DNA from: Sinorhizobium medicae
Lineage (GTDB): Bacteria; Pseudomonadota; Alphaproteobacteria; Rhizobiales; Rhizobiaceae
NCBI RefSeq assembly: GCF_007827695.1
Contig: NZ_VITA01000001.1
Coordinates: forward strand, 186,001-250,000
Direction of reading: 5' to 3'
DNA: 64,000 bases
Shown here one piece after another: positions 8,769-17,650 of the stretch. Numbering within the stretch: position 1 is the first letter of the stretch; every line of letters begins with the position of its first letter. The translations under genes were made by a program, and so were the position numbers. Below the pieces are notes generated by a model. It worked only from the letters and a program-made list of their open reading frames with translations. It had not been told where the DNA came from and searched no databases.

Positions 8769-10793
8769 ATGAACAGGTTTCCCATGTTCTCCGATCCAGA
8801 TCTTCTGAAGCTCATCTTCGGCCGGCTGACCCTCGACGCCATCCCCTATCACGAGCCGATCCTCGTCGCGACTTTTGCCGCAGTCGTGCTCGGCGGCATC
8901 GCGCTGACGGGGCTCATCACCTATTACCGCTTCTGGGGCACGCTCTGGCACGACTGGCTGACGAGCGTCGACCACAAGAAGATCGGCATCATGTACATCA
9001 TCCTGGCGCTGGTGATGCTGCTGCGCGGATTTTCAGACGCGATCATGATGCGCCTGCAGCAGGCGATGGCCTTCGGCGGTTCGGAAGGCTACCTGCCGCC
9101 GCATCACTATGACCAGATCTTCACCGCACACGGCGTCATCATGATCTTCTTCATGGCGATGCCTTTCGTGACGGGGCTGATGAACTTCGTCGTGCCGCTG
9201 CAGATCGGCGCCCGCGACGTTTCCTTCCCCTTTCTCAACAATTTCAGCTTCTGGATGACGGCGGCCGGCGCGGCCATCATCATGCTGTCGCTCTTCGTCG
9301 GCGAGTTCGCGCGCACCGGCTGGCTTGCCTATCCGCCGCTCTCGGGCGCGGACTACAGCCCGGGGGTCGGCGTCGACTATTACATCTGGGGCCTGCAGAT
9401 AGCCGGCATCGGCACGACGCTGTCGGGGATTAACCTGATCGCCACGATCGTGAAGATGCGCGCCCCCGGCATGACGATGATGAAGATGCCGGTCTTCACC
9501 TGGACGTCGCTCTGCACCAATGTGCTGATCGTCGCGACCTTCCCTGTGCTGACCGCAACACTGGCGCTGCTCACGCTCGACCGCTACGCCGGCACCAACT
9601 TCTTCACCAACGACCTCGGCGGCAATCCGATGATGTATGTCAACCTCATCTGGATCTGGGGACATCCGGAGGTCTACATTCTCATCCTCCCGGCCTTCGG
9701 CATCTTCTCGGAGGTTGTCGCGACCTTCTGTGGCAAGCGGCTCTTCGGTTACGCATCGATGGTCTATGCGACGGTGGTGATCACCATTCTCTCCTACATC
9801 GTCTGGCTGCATCACTTCTTCACCATGGGCTCGGGCGCCAGCGTGAACGCCTTCTTCGGCATCACCACGATGATCATCTCGATCCCGACCGGCGCGAAGA
9901 TGTTCAACTGGCTCTTCACCATGTATCGCGGCCGCATCCGCTACGAGGTGCCGATGCTGTGGACGATCGGCTTCATGGTGACCTTCGTACTCGGCGGCAT
10001 GACCGGCGTTCTCCTTGCGGTGCCGCCAGCCGATTTCGTGCTCCACAATTCGCTGTTCCTGATCGCCCATTTCCATAACGTCATCATCGGCGGCGTGGTC
10101 TTCGGGCTGATGGCCGGCGTCGTCTACTGGTTCCCAAAGGCCTTCGGCTTCAGGCTCGATCCGTTCTGGGGCAAGATGTCCTTCTGGTTCTGGCTGATAG
10201 GCTTCTACTTCGCCTTCATACCGCTCTACGTGCTGGGCCTCATGGGGGTTACGCGCCGCGTCAGCCAGTTCGAGGACCCTTCGCTGCAGATCTGGTTCGT
10301 CATCGCGGCATTCGGCGCCTTCCTGATCGCGCTTGGTATCCTGTCGATGCTGATCCAGCTGGTCGTCAGTTTCATGAATCGCGAGAAGCTGCGCGACATG
10401 ACCGGTGACCCCTGGGACGGCCGCACGCTCGAATGGTCGATTGCCTCGCCGCCGCCGGACTACAACTTCGCCTTCACGCCGCTCGTTCACGATCAGGACT
10501 CCTGGTGGGACATGAAGAAGCGCGGCTATGAGCGTCCGCTTACCGGTTTCAAGCCGATCCATATGCCGAAAAACACCGGCACCGGCGTCATCCTCGGGGC
10601 AATCAGCGTCGTCTTCGCCTTTGCCATGGTCTGGTACATGTGGTGGCTGGCGATCCTGTCTTTTGTCGCGATGGTGGTGATCGCCATCGGTCACACCTTC
10701 AACTACGACCGCGACTTCTACATTCCCGCAAATGTCGTCGCCGACACGGAGGGCAAGCGCGCCGAAGAGCTTGCCGCTGAGGTGCAAGCATGA
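8769..10793 (+). CDS. cyoB: Cytochrome bo3 ubiquinol oxidase subunit I
   Basis: A 674-residue heme-copper oxidase catalytic subunit with about 15 membrane segments. [14 protein letters not shown] opens the core, IFTAHGVIM holds the low-spin heme ligand histidine, [17 protein letters not shown] gives the CuB histidine with the cross-linked tyrosine, HHFF the other CuB ligands, and [11 protein letters not shown] the paired heme ligands. It oxidises ubiquinol and pumps protons at the inner membrane. Start 8769 is used; an internal ATG at 8784 is also plausible. It overlaps cyoC by four bases. Confidence 0.97.
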   Translation: MNRFPMFSDPDLLKLIFGRLTLDAIPYHEPILVATFAAVVLGGIALTGLITYYRFWGTLWHDWLTSVDHKKIGIMYIILALVMLLRGFSDAIMMRLQQAMAFGGSEGYLPPHHYDQIFTAHGVIMIFFMAMPFVTGLMNFVVPLQIGARDVSFPFLNNFSFWMTAAGAAIIMLSLFVGEFARTGWLAYPPLSGADYSPGVGVDYYIWGLQIAGIGTTLSGINLIATIVKMRAPGMTMMKMPVFTWTSLCTNVLIVATFPVLTATLALLTLDRYAGTNFFTNDLGGNPMMYVNLIWIWGHPEVYILILPAFGIFSEVVATFCGKRLFGYASMVYATVVITILSYIVWLHHFFTMGSGASVNAFFGITTMIISIPTGAKMFNWLFTMYRGRIRYEVPMLWTIGFMVTFVLGGMTGVLLAVPPADFVLHNSLFLIAHFHNVIIGGVVFGLMAGVVYWFPKAFGFRLDPFWGKMSFWFWLIGFYFAFIPLYVLGLMGVTRRVSQFEDPSLQIWFVIAAFGAFLIALGILSMLIQLVVSFMNREKLRDMTGDPWDGRTLEWSIASPPPDYNFAFTPLVHDQDSWWDMKKRGYERPLTGFKPIHMPKNTGTGVILGAISVVFAFAMVWYMWWLAILSFVAMVVIAIGHTFNYDRDFYIPANVVADTEGKRAEELAAEVQA

Positions 10794-11422
10794 ACGAGTT
10801 TCACTCCTCTGACGCCCTCCACGAGGGCAAGGCGCCTGCATTCTATCTGAAGGAAGAGCATCATCCGGAAGGGAGCACGATGCTCGGTTTCTGGCTCTAT
10901 CTGATGAGCGACTGCCTGATCTTCGCCGTACTCTTTGCGACCCACGCGGTTCTCGGCCGCAATTACGCGGCGGGCCCCTCGCCCGCCGATCTCTTCGACC
11001 TGCCGCTTATCGCACTGAACACGTCGATGCTGCTCTTCTCCTCGATCACCTACGGCTTTGCCATGCTGGAAATGGAAAAGGGAAGGTTGCGGGCGACGCT
11101 CGCCTGGATGGCGGTCACCGCCCTCTTCGGCATCGTCTTCGTCGGCCTCGAGCTCTATGAGTTCGCGCACCTTATTCACGAGGGTGCCGGGCCGCAGCGC
11201 AGCGCCTTTCTCTCGTCGTTCTTCACGCTCGTCGGCACGCACGGGCTGCATGTGAGCTCCGGCATTATCTGGATGTTCGTGCTCATGGCGCAGGTCGCAA
11301 AACACGGCCTGATCGCGGAGAACAAGCGCCGCCTCATGTGCCTTTCGATGTTCTGGCACTTCCTCGACGTCGTCTGGATCGGCGTCTTTTCCTTCGTCTA
11401 TCTGATGGGAGTTCTTCGATGA
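10790..11422 (+). CDS. cyoC: Cytochrome bo3 ubiquinol oxidase subunit III
   Basis: A 210-residue protein with five membrane segments, the length and fold of CyoC. It begins after a short soluble stretch with [21 protein letters not shown], and contains [19 protein letters not shown], the conserved subunit III signature. It stabilises the oxidase core. It overlaps both neighbours through ATGA junctions (cyoB stop / cyoC start, cyoC stop / cyoD start), showing a tightly coupled operon. Confidence 0.96.
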   Translation: MNEFHSSDALHEGKAPAFYLKEEHHPEGSTMLGFWLYLMSDCLIFAVLFATHAVLGRNYAAGPSPADLFDLPLIALNTSMLLFSSITYGFAMLEMEKGRLRATLAWMAVTALFGIVFVGLELYEFAHLIHEGAGPQRSAFLSSFFTLVGTHGLHVSSGIIWMFVLMAQVAKHGLIAENKRRLMCLSMFWHFLDVVWIGVFSFVYLMGVLR

Positions 11423-11820
11423 GCACACATGCATCTTCGCACGAGGACGCTTTCGAGGCGCATCACGGTCACAGCCATGGTCACGGCGCGGGTCACGGCA
11501 CGCTGAAGAGCTACGTGACCGGCTTCATTCTCTCAGTCCTCCTGACTGCCATCCCCTTCTGGCTGGTCATGGCCGACGTGCTCGAAAGCGCCATTCTCAC
11601 CGCCGCGATCATCATGGCGCTCGGCGCCATACAGATCGTCGTCCACATGATCTTCTTCCTGCATATGAACACACGCTCGGAAGGCGGATGGACGATGATG
11701 GCGCTGATCTTCACCATCGTCCTCGTCGCCATTGCACTTTCCGGCTCGCTCTGGGTCATGCATCATCTGAACACCAACATGATGCCGATGAGCCCGGAAA
11801 TGATGAAGAACATGCCCTGA
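11419..11820 (+). CDS. cyoD: Cytochrome bo3 ubiquinol oxidase subunit IV
   Basis: A 133-residue protein with three membrane segments after an N-terminal histidine-rich stretch (HHGHSHGHGAGHG). LKSYVTGFILSVLLTAIPFW and IQIVVHMIFFLHMN match CyoD. The start at 11419 overlaps the cyoC stop by four bases. The His-rich head and the Met-rich C-terminus (MMPMSPEMMKNMP) are unusual and may relate to copper. No cyoE (heme O synthase) follows; a SURF1 gene does. Confidence 0.94.
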   Translation: MSTHASSHEDAFEAHHGHSHGHGAGHGTLKSYVTGFILSVLLTAIPFWLVMADVLESAILTAAIIMALGAIQIVVHMIFFLHMNTRSEGGWTMMALIFTIVLVAIALSGSLWVMHHLNTNMMPMSPEMMKNMP

Positions 11821-11921
11821 CCGTGGGACTGGCCAACCCTCCCCTCCATCGGGTGAAGGCGTGCGGCAGCCGGATTAAGGCTTAATTGTTGAGACAGCGC
11901 GCTTCGCGTTTGAACCGCATC

Positions 11922-12677
11922 ATGACCGACTTGCAAAACGAAACCGCCTTTCGCCCGCGCTCGCGGCTGGCAGTGGTCAGTATTCTCGGTCTCCTGTTGA
12001 TCGCCGGCCTGCTCGCGCTCGGCACCTGGCAGGTCAAGCGTCTCTTCTGGAAGCTCGATCTTATCGCGCGGGTCGAACAACGCATCGGTGCTCCCCCCGT
12101 CCCTGCACCGCCCAGAAGCGATTGGCCGAATGTCAGCCCGGCACGCGACGAATACCGGCACGTAGCGCTGCATGGCCGCTTTCTCAACGACGAGGAAACG
12201 CTGGTCTATGCCGCGACCGAACTCGGTGCCGGCTACTGGGTCATGACGCCGCTTGCGCTTCACGATGGCACGATCGTACTCGTGAACCGCGGTTTCGTGC
12301 CAATGGAGCGGCGCGACCCTAAGGCGCGTCAGCAGGGCCGGATCGAAGACGAGGTCAAGGTCACCGGGCTGATGCGCATGGACGAGCCGAAAGGTTCTCT
12401 GCTCCAGTCGAACAGACCCCGCGAAGACCGTTGGTACTCGCGCGACGTCGGCGCCATAGCCGCAGCGCGGGGCCTTTCCCCCGTTGCGCCCTACTTCGTC
12501 GATGCCGACGCGTCTTCCATTCCTGGGACGCTTCCCGTCGGCGGGCTGACGCGCGTCGTCTTTCCCAACAATCACCTGGTCTACGCGTTGACCTGGTATT
12601 GTCTCGCAGCCATGACGGCGGGAATGCTGGTGATTTTCTGGCGCTCGGCGCGGAAATCGAACTCCGGCGCGGCGTGA
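11922..12677 (+). CDS. SURF1 family heme-copper oxidase assembly protein
   Basis: A 251-residue protein with a membrane segment at each end (roughly residues 16-36 and 220-242) and a periplasmic domain between. The family signatures LGTWQVKRLFWKLDLI, YRHVALHGRF and LVNRGFVP are all present. SURF1 delivers or inserts heme during oxidase assembly. The gene follows cyoD by about 100 bases and often accompanies quinol oxidase operons in alphaproteobacteria. An in-frame TTG at 11886 would add 12 residues; 11922 gives the usual N-terminus. Confidence 0.9.
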   Translation: MTDLQNETAFRPRSRLAVVSILGLLLIAGLLALGTWQVKRLFWKLDLIARVEQRIGAPPVPAPPRSDWPNVSPARDEYRHVALHGRFLNDEETLVYAATELGAGYWVMTPLALHDGTIVLVNRGFVPMERRDPKARQQGRIEDEVKVTGLMRMDEPKGSLLQSNRPREDRWYSRDVGAIAAARGLSPVAPYFVDADASSIPGTLPVGGLTRVVFPNNHLVYALTWYCLAAMTAGMLVIFWRSARKSNSGAA

Positions 12678-12696
12678 TGGCCGCGCCGGAGGAAGG

Positions 12697-13227
12697 TCAG
12701 TTCGCCGAGTTGAGCGTCATGGACGTGCCGGCGGCCGCGACGTTGAGGCCGAGCTGGCCCGTGACGCTGACCGTCTGGAGATGGACTGAGCCTGAGGTGC
12801 CGCCGACGAGCACATTCGCTCCCACGCCCGCCCCGAGCGTCGCTTCGGCCGTCGCGCCCTTGTAGATGCCGCTCAGGGAACCATGGTGGTAACCCGCCGT
12901 AGGCGCGAATACGGCCCAGATCAATCGGCTGCGCATGGTGAAACCGACGTCAACGCCGAGTTTGCGAATTTCACCCGTGTAGCGATCCTCGATCACATCG
13001 CCGCCCAACGACCGGAAAAAGCACTCGACCTCCTTGGAGGATCCGAGCACATAACCGGCACCGCCTCCGATGTCGCATTCCAAGTATCCGATCTTCACAC
13101 CGCCGCGCGCGTCCTGAACCGCGGGCGGCGGAGCCGGTTCCTGATAGGTCAGATCAGCGGCATTGGCGCCCGCAGCGGTAAACGCGATCGTGACCGCGGA
13201 GAACGCCATGGCGAGAGTCTTTTTCAT
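12697..13227 (-). CDS. Secreted DUF992 family protein
   Basis: A 176-residue protein with a signal peptide (MKKTLAMAFSAVTIAFTAAGANA). The mature part, with KIGYLECDIGGGAGYVLGSS and FFRS early and LVGGTSGSVHLQTVSVTGQLGLN late, is a textbook DUF992 protein: a short, glycine-rich, beta-strand domain found in rhizobial periplasms. It converges on the SURF1 gene with a 19-base gap. The function is unknown. Confidence 0.9.
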   Translation of the reverse strand: MKKTLAMAFSAVTIAFTAAGANAADLTYQEPAPPPAVQDARGGVKIGYLECDIGGGAGYVLGSSKEVECFFRSLGGDVIEDRYTGEIRKLGVDVGFTMRSRLIWAVFAPTAGYHHGSLSGIYKGATAEATLGAGVGANVLVGGTSGSVHLQTVSVTGQLGLNVAAAGTSMTLNSAN

Positions 13228-13462
13228 GCATCTTCTCCTCGTCGGCTCGTCACCGGCAGCAATTGCAGCCGGCGGTCCGAAACAAATTCAGTAATGGCAG
13301 CGCGCGCGTAAGATTTCGTGCGCCCGTGCCTGCCCTGTCAGGCGGGCTCACGCTTTCGTTGCATTGAGACAATTCAGAGGCAGGGCCGCCAACGACTTAT
13401 TTTTTGCTGCGGGGTGTTGCCATTTGGCCAAGATCGAGCCGTCGGCAATCGAGCCAGATGCA

Positions 13463-14080
13463 TCAGCCGCCGTTGACGAGATTGAGGATCAGTTGGTGAA
13501 TGTTGCCACCGTCGCTGAGTTCGGCCTTGTCGAAGTCGCGGCTTTTCTGCCGTTGCGCGCGCGAGAGTTCCCCGAGCCGCTTGGTCATTTCGGATTTGAT
13601 CTTGCGGCACTTGGGATCGTCGGCGACAGTGAGGCCCACGGTCGCGACCTCGATCGCACTCACCATCTCCTTGATGAAATCGCCGTGCACCCGTTCATGC
13701 CTTTTCACGCCGTCGATGAAAGTTTCCCAGTTCGCTTCGGTATTGCCCGACAGCTTGCCGGAAAGCTTCGGCAGCGTGTAGGTGATGGTCAGCTTCGGCA
13801 GCGCGGAGGCGAGGACACAGGCGCCGTCTCGCTCCTCGTATTTCCGCCTCCAGGTGAGCTTGAAGCTCGTATGAGCGATCGCGCGCCCGAGGCCCCCCAC
13901 CCGCGGTCCCCGTTCGCCGATCGCGGCGTAGAGTTCCGGCCCGGATTGTCCGGTGATGGAATAAGTCTCGATCTTCTCGACTGCCTGCCACTCCGCCAGT
14001 GCTGTCGCCGGCATGACGGTTAGGCAGGCCAACAGAAAACAAATCTTACGGCTCGCCAAGCCCGCCCCCTTGGAAATCAT
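13463..14080 (-). CDS. Exported DUF922-like putative metalloprotease
   Basis: A 205-residue protein with a signal peptide (cleavage near ALAEW, residue 30). The core contains ETYSITGQSGPELYAAIGERGP and, at residues 128-132, HERVH, which fits the HExxH zinc-binding motif used by DUF922 putative Zn-dependent proteases. Usual family length is about 190-220 residues. It is a single gene between the DUF992 gene and the Lrp regulator. The protease function is inferred from the motif. Confidence 0.8.
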   Translation of the reverse strand: MISKGAGLASRKICFLLACLTVMPATALAEWQAVEKIETYSITGQSGPELYAAIGERGPRVGGLGRAIAHTSFKLTWRRKYEERDGACVLASALPKLTITYTLPKLSGKLSGNTEANWETFIDGVKRHERVHGDFIKEMVSAIEVATVGLTVADDPKCRKIKSEMTKRLGELSRAQRQKSRDFDKAELSDGGNIHQLILNLVNGG

Positions 14081-14149
14081 GAATGCGCGCGGAACCTAAC
14101 GGGGAAAGGTCCGGCTTTCAATCATCCGGTCTGCTCGCGCGCCCGCAGA

Positions 14150-14611
14150 TCATACGCTGCTCAACAAGAGACTGGTTTCACTGTTGGCGACGCCATCGAT
14201 CATCCGCACCTCGCGCAATATGCGATCAAACTCCGAGAGGTTGGCCGCACGGATGTTGGCAACCAGATCCCAGTTGCCGTTGGTGGTGTGCAGCGTATAG
14301 ATCTCGGGCAAGCCGCGCAGCCTGCGGATGACCTGCGTCGTGGATTTCCCCACCACTTCGATCATCATCACCGCATGAACCGTGCTGACGTCGTAGTCTT
14401 CCCTGACCCGGACGGTGAATCCGAGGAGGGTTCCGGTCTCGAGCAGGCGTTCCAGCCGATTTTGGACTGTGCCCCGCGCCACGCCCAACGCATCGGAGAG
14501 CTTGGAAAGCGAGGCCCGCCCGTCGGAGCGCAGATGTGCAATTATCTGGCGATCCAGGTCATCAGGCGTGTATTTCGCAACGGCCGAGTCCCTGACTGCT
14601 CTTCTGCTCAT
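14150..14611 (-). CDS. Lrp/AsnC family transcriptional regulator
   Basis: A 153-residue regulator. The N-terminal helix-turn-helix (LDRQIIAHLRSDGRASLSKL, then ALGVARGTVQNRLERL) is followed by the C-terminal RAM/AsnC ligand-binding domain (AVMMIEVVGKSTTQVIRRLR, YTLHTTNGNWDLVANIRA). The ATG at 14611 is preferred over an in-frame TTG at 14620. It is divergent from ornithine cyclodeaminase with a 124-base gap. By analogy with other Lrp-ocd pairs it probably controls that gene in response to an amino acid such as ornithine or arginine. Confidence 0.92.
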   Translation of the reverse strand: MSRRAVRDSAVAKYTPDDLDRQIIAHLRSDGRASLSKLSDALGVARGTVQNRLERLLETGTLLGFTVRVREDYDVSTVHAVMMIEVVGKSTTQVIRRLRGLPEIYTLHTTNGNWDLVANIRAANLSEFDRILREVRMIDGVANSETSLLLSSV

Positions 14612-14735
14612 CTTGCACAATCCAATTGAACAAATCGCTTAAACGGGTGCCTAAAATAGCACATGTTTGCGCTTTCGAACAGCGGGCTCAATCGGTAACC
14701 TATCTGGAATCCAGCACCGTGAAGAGGAAACCTCG

Positions 14736-15785
14736 ATGCTCTCACCGCTTCCGTCTGCCAAGGCCATGGTACCCTTCGTCAGCGTCGACAACATGATGCG
14801 CCTCGTGCATCACCTTGGCATTGAGACGGTCCTGGCGGAGCTCACGGATGCGATAGAAGCGGACTTTCGCCGCTGGGAGAGCTTCGACAAGACCCCGCGC
14901 GTCGCCAGCCATTCGCGCGACGGGGTCATCGAGCTGATGCCGACCTCCGATGGCAGGGTGTACAGTTTCAAATATGTCAATGGCCACCCGAAGAACACCG
15001 CCGAGGGGCTCCAGACGGTAACTGCCTTCGGGCTGCTTGCCGAGGTTTCGACCGGCTACCCGGCACTTCTCACCGAAATGACCATACTGACGGCGCTCCG
15101 AACCGCCGCGACCTCGGCAATGGCCGCCCGCCATCTGGCTCCGAAGGGCGCGCGCATAATGGCGATGATCGGCAATGGCGCTCAGGCCGAGTTCCAGGCG
15201 CTGGCCATGAAGTCCGTCTGCGGCATCGACACCGTCCGCCTTTACGATCTCGACCCACGGGCAACGCAGAAGGCCGCCCGCAACCTGGACGGTGCCGGTC
15301 TCACGATCGTTTCATGCAGGTCCGCCCAGGAGGCGATCGAGGGCGCCGGGATCATCACCACCTGCACGGCCGATAAGCAATTTGCCACGATTCTGACCGA
15401 CAACATGGTCGGCACCGGCGTCCACATCAATGCAATTGGCGGCGATTGCCCCGGCAAGACGGAACTGCATCGGGACATCCTGAAGCGCTCGGACGTGTTC
15501 GTCGAATATCCGCCCCAAACCCGGATCGAAGGTGAGATCCAGCAGATGGAACCGGATTTTCCCGTCACCGAACTCTGGAGGGTCGTTACCGGCGAGATGC
15601 AGGGCCGGCGGGACGCCCGTCAGATAACTCTCTTCGACAGCGTCGGCTTCGCCATCGAGGACTTCTCCGCGCTCCGCTATGTGCGCGAGCGCCTTCCCGG
15701 CACCGACTTTTACCAGAACCTCGACATGATCGCCGATCCGGACGACCCCCGCGACCTGTTCGGGATGCTGCTGCGGGCGAAATAA
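14736..15785 (+). CDS. ocd: Ornithine cyclodeaminase
   Basis: A 349-residue member of the ornithine cyclodeaminase / mu-crystallin family, which converts L-ornithine to L-proline and ammonia using NAD. The Rossmann motif MIGNGAQAEFQALAM is near residue 140, and INAIGGDCPGKTEL in the active-site half is typical of true ornithine cyclodeaminases rather than the alanine-dehydrogenase-like branch. The ATG at 14736 follows GAAGAGGAAAC. It is divergent from the Lrp regulator. Its TAA is directly followed, in the same frame, by an RTX-like remnant. Confidence 0.9.
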   Translation: MLSPLPSAKAMVPFVSVDNMMRLVHHLGIETVLAELTDAIEADFRRWESFDKTPRVASHSRDGVIELMPTSDGRVYSFKYVNGHPKNTAEGLQTVTAFGLLAEVSTGYPALLTEMTILTALRTAATSAMAARHLAPKGARIMAMIGNGAQAEFQALAMKSVCGIDTVRLYDLDPRATQKAARNLDGAGLTIVSCRSAQEAIEGAGIITTCTADKQFATILTDNMVGTGVHINAIGGDCPGKTELHRDILKRSDVFVEYPPQTRIEGEIQQMEPDFPVTELWRVVTGEMQGRRDARQITLFDSVGFAIEDFSALRYVRERLPGTDFYQNLDMIADPDDPRDLFGMLLRAK

Positions 15786-15836
15786 CGCCGCTCACTCACC
15801 GCTCCTGCAGACGCAGTATCGCCTTGCGGGCCTCCC

Positions 15837-16262
15837 GGTTCCGACAAGCTTTACGGCGGGAGAGGCCATGACAAGCTCTTCGGCGAAAGCGGCAGCGACC
15901 TGCTCTATGCCGGCGCGGGCGCGGACCGTTTGAACGGCGGCAGCGGAGCCGATAGCTTCGTTTTCAAGGCGCTCTCGGATTCGACCGTCTCCAGGTCCGG
16001 CCGCGATACGATTTACGATTACACCGCACAATCAGACCGGTTCGATCTTTCTGTGATCGACGCCGATATATCGGCCGTCGGCAACAAGGCATTTCACTTC
16101 GTTGGAACTGCCGCCTTTGGCGGCAAGAACGGCGAACTCCGCTATATCAGGGAAGCCTCTGATACCTACATTTACGGCGATGTGAACGGCGACAGGAAAG
16201 CGGATTTCGCGATACATCTGGACGACGCCGTCAGCCTGCAGAAGGGCTACTTCGTGTTATGA
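15837..16262 (+). pseudogene. 5'-truncated RTX (calcium-binding) protein remnant
   Basis: The frame open from the ocd stop codon encodes glycine-rich nonapeptide repeats from about 15843 (DKLYGGRGHDKLFGESGSD, LLYAGAGADRLNGGSGAD). It then gives SFVFKALSDSTVS, DTIYDYTAQSDRFDLSVIDAD and an ending DGKADF-like segment. This is the C-terminal calcium-binding and secretion domain of M10 peptidase/hemolysin-type proteins exported by type I systems. No upstream catalytic part or start codon with a ribosome binding site is present, so it is read as the stub of a deleted gene. An internal TTG at 15930 could still allow a 110-residue product. Confidence 0.7.
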
Positions 16263-16357
16263 AGCTGCAGCAGCGGGAGCCTACGGGCACTCGGCTGTTG
16301 CGGGCGGCCCGCTGTAGCCACGGGGGCGCGGGGGGACTGATCTTCGCGTCGCGGCTG

Positions 16358-16387
16358 CGATCCGAACCTGAAATCATCGTGATCTAA
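16358..16387 (+). repeat. Half copy of the mosaic intergenic repeat
   Basis: CGATCCGAACCTGAAATCATCGTGATCTAA-like sequence (given here in parts: CGATCCGAACCTG at 16358, then AAATCATCGTGATCTAAG) matches the second module of the 8652-8765 element at all but a few positions. It lies in the 264-base spacer between the RTX remnant and the efflux operon, which otherwise shows only the efflux promoter region. Confidence 0.55.
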
Positions 16388-16526
16388 GTCCTTTCCTATT
16401 CGCCACCGTACGGTTAGCATGCAGGACAGCGGCAAGTTCAAGTTGCGTGACTTGTATTAACGGAAGTGGTGTGATCGGCGGTAACCCACTCACGGGATCG
16501 TACTTCAGCTTTTCAGGGAGCGTTGC

Positions 16527-17648
16527 ATGCGCGTTTCGAGGGTATTGGCTGCAGTCCTTTCATGCGGGCTACTGGCGGCCGCCGACTTCGTCGTGGGAAC
16601 CGCTGATGCGCAACAGCCCCCTCCAGCCGTCACGGTGGCGCCGGCCGCGGTCATGGACCTGCGCGAAAGCGTCGATCTGACCGGCACGGTCGTGGCGATC
16701 CAGAAGGTGGACATGCGCGCCCGCGTGTCCGGCTTCATCGAAAAGGTTAACTTCGAGGATGGGCAGAAGGTCTCCGCCGGAACCGCGCTTTACCAGGTGG
16801 AGGACGGCGCCTATCGCGCCGCCCTGCAGGAGATCGAGGGTTCGATAGCGGCGGCGGAGGCCCAAAGGGACCTTGCGATTCTCGAGCGTGACCGCGCACA
16901 GCGGCTGATCGCAACCAACACGGTCGCTCAGGCGACACTCGACACGGCGAACGCGCAGCTGAAAAAGGCCGAGGCCGATATATTGCGTCTCAAGGGCAGC
17001 AAGCAGACGGCCGAACTCAACCTTTCCTATACCAAAATCCTCGCGCCTTTCGATGGTGTCGTCGGCCTCACCGCCGTCGATGTCGGCGCCCTCGTTACCC
17101 CCGAAAGCGGAACTCTCGTCACGTTGACGCGCCTCGATCCGATCCATGCGGAATTTCCAGTCGCGACCTCGCTTTACTTCTCCTACCGGGAACGCGTGGA
17201 AAAAGGTGAGATCTCCGGCGGCGCCAATGTCAGCATCGTCCTTCCTAACGGCACCGAGTACCCACAAAAAGGCACCATCGATTTCGTCGCCAGCACCGTC
17301 TCCCAGGGCACCGACACCGTCACCGTGCGCGCCCAGTTTCCCAATCCGGGCGGGGTCCTCCTCGACGGCACACTCGTCAGGGTCGTTCTCGAGCAGTCCG
17401 ACCGGCAGGACGTGCTCGCGGTCCCGCAGCAGGCGGTGCAGCGCGATCAGCAGGGTGCATTCGTCATGGTGGTCGACGCCAACTCCAAGGTGGAGCTTCG
17501 CCGGGTAGAGGTCAGTCGATCCAGCCGCGGTCAGGCCGTCGTCGCCAAGGGGTTGAAGGAGGGCGAGAACGTCATCACGGAAGGTGTCGGCAAGGTGCGA
17601 CCGGGGATTACCGTAGATGCCGTCACGGCCACGACGACGGGCGGCTGA
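16527..17648 (+). CDS. RND efflux periplasmic adaptor subunit
   Basis: A 373-residue membrane fusion protein of the AcrA/MexA class. A signal sequence (about residues 1-30) precedes a biotinyl-lipoyl-like half ([20 protein letters not shown]), a coiled-coil hairpin (about residues 90-150), the second lipoyl half ([21 protein letters not shown]) and beta-barrel and membrane-proximal domains. It bridges the pump at 17651 to an outer-membrane channel that is not encoded here. It is the first gene of a two-gene operon with a two-base gap. Confidence 0.94.
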   Translation: MRVSRVLAAVLSCGLLAAADFVVGTADAQQPPPAVTVAPAAVMDLRESVDLTGTVVAIQKVDMRARVSGFIEKVNFEDGQKVSAGTALYQVEDGAYRAALQEIEGSIAAAEAQRDLAILERDRAQRLIATNTVAQATLDTANAQLKKAEADILRLKGSKQTAELNLSYTKILAPFDGVVGLTAVDVGALVTPESGTLVTLTRLDPIHAEFPVATSLYFSYRERVEKGEISGGANVSIVLPNGTEYPQKGTIDFVASTVSQGTDTVTVRAQFPNPGGVLLDGTLVRVVLEQSDRQDVLAVPQQAVQRDQQGAFVMVVDANSKVELRRVEVSRSSRGQAVVAKGLKEGENVITEGVGKVRPGITVDAVTATTTGG

Positions 17649-17650
17649 AC

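Noticed and set aside
9033-10841. Long leftward open frame of 602 residues opposite cyoB
   Set aside because: It is rich in His, Arg, Asp and Glu with no domain, and mirrors the conserved cyoB codons. It is a shadow frame.
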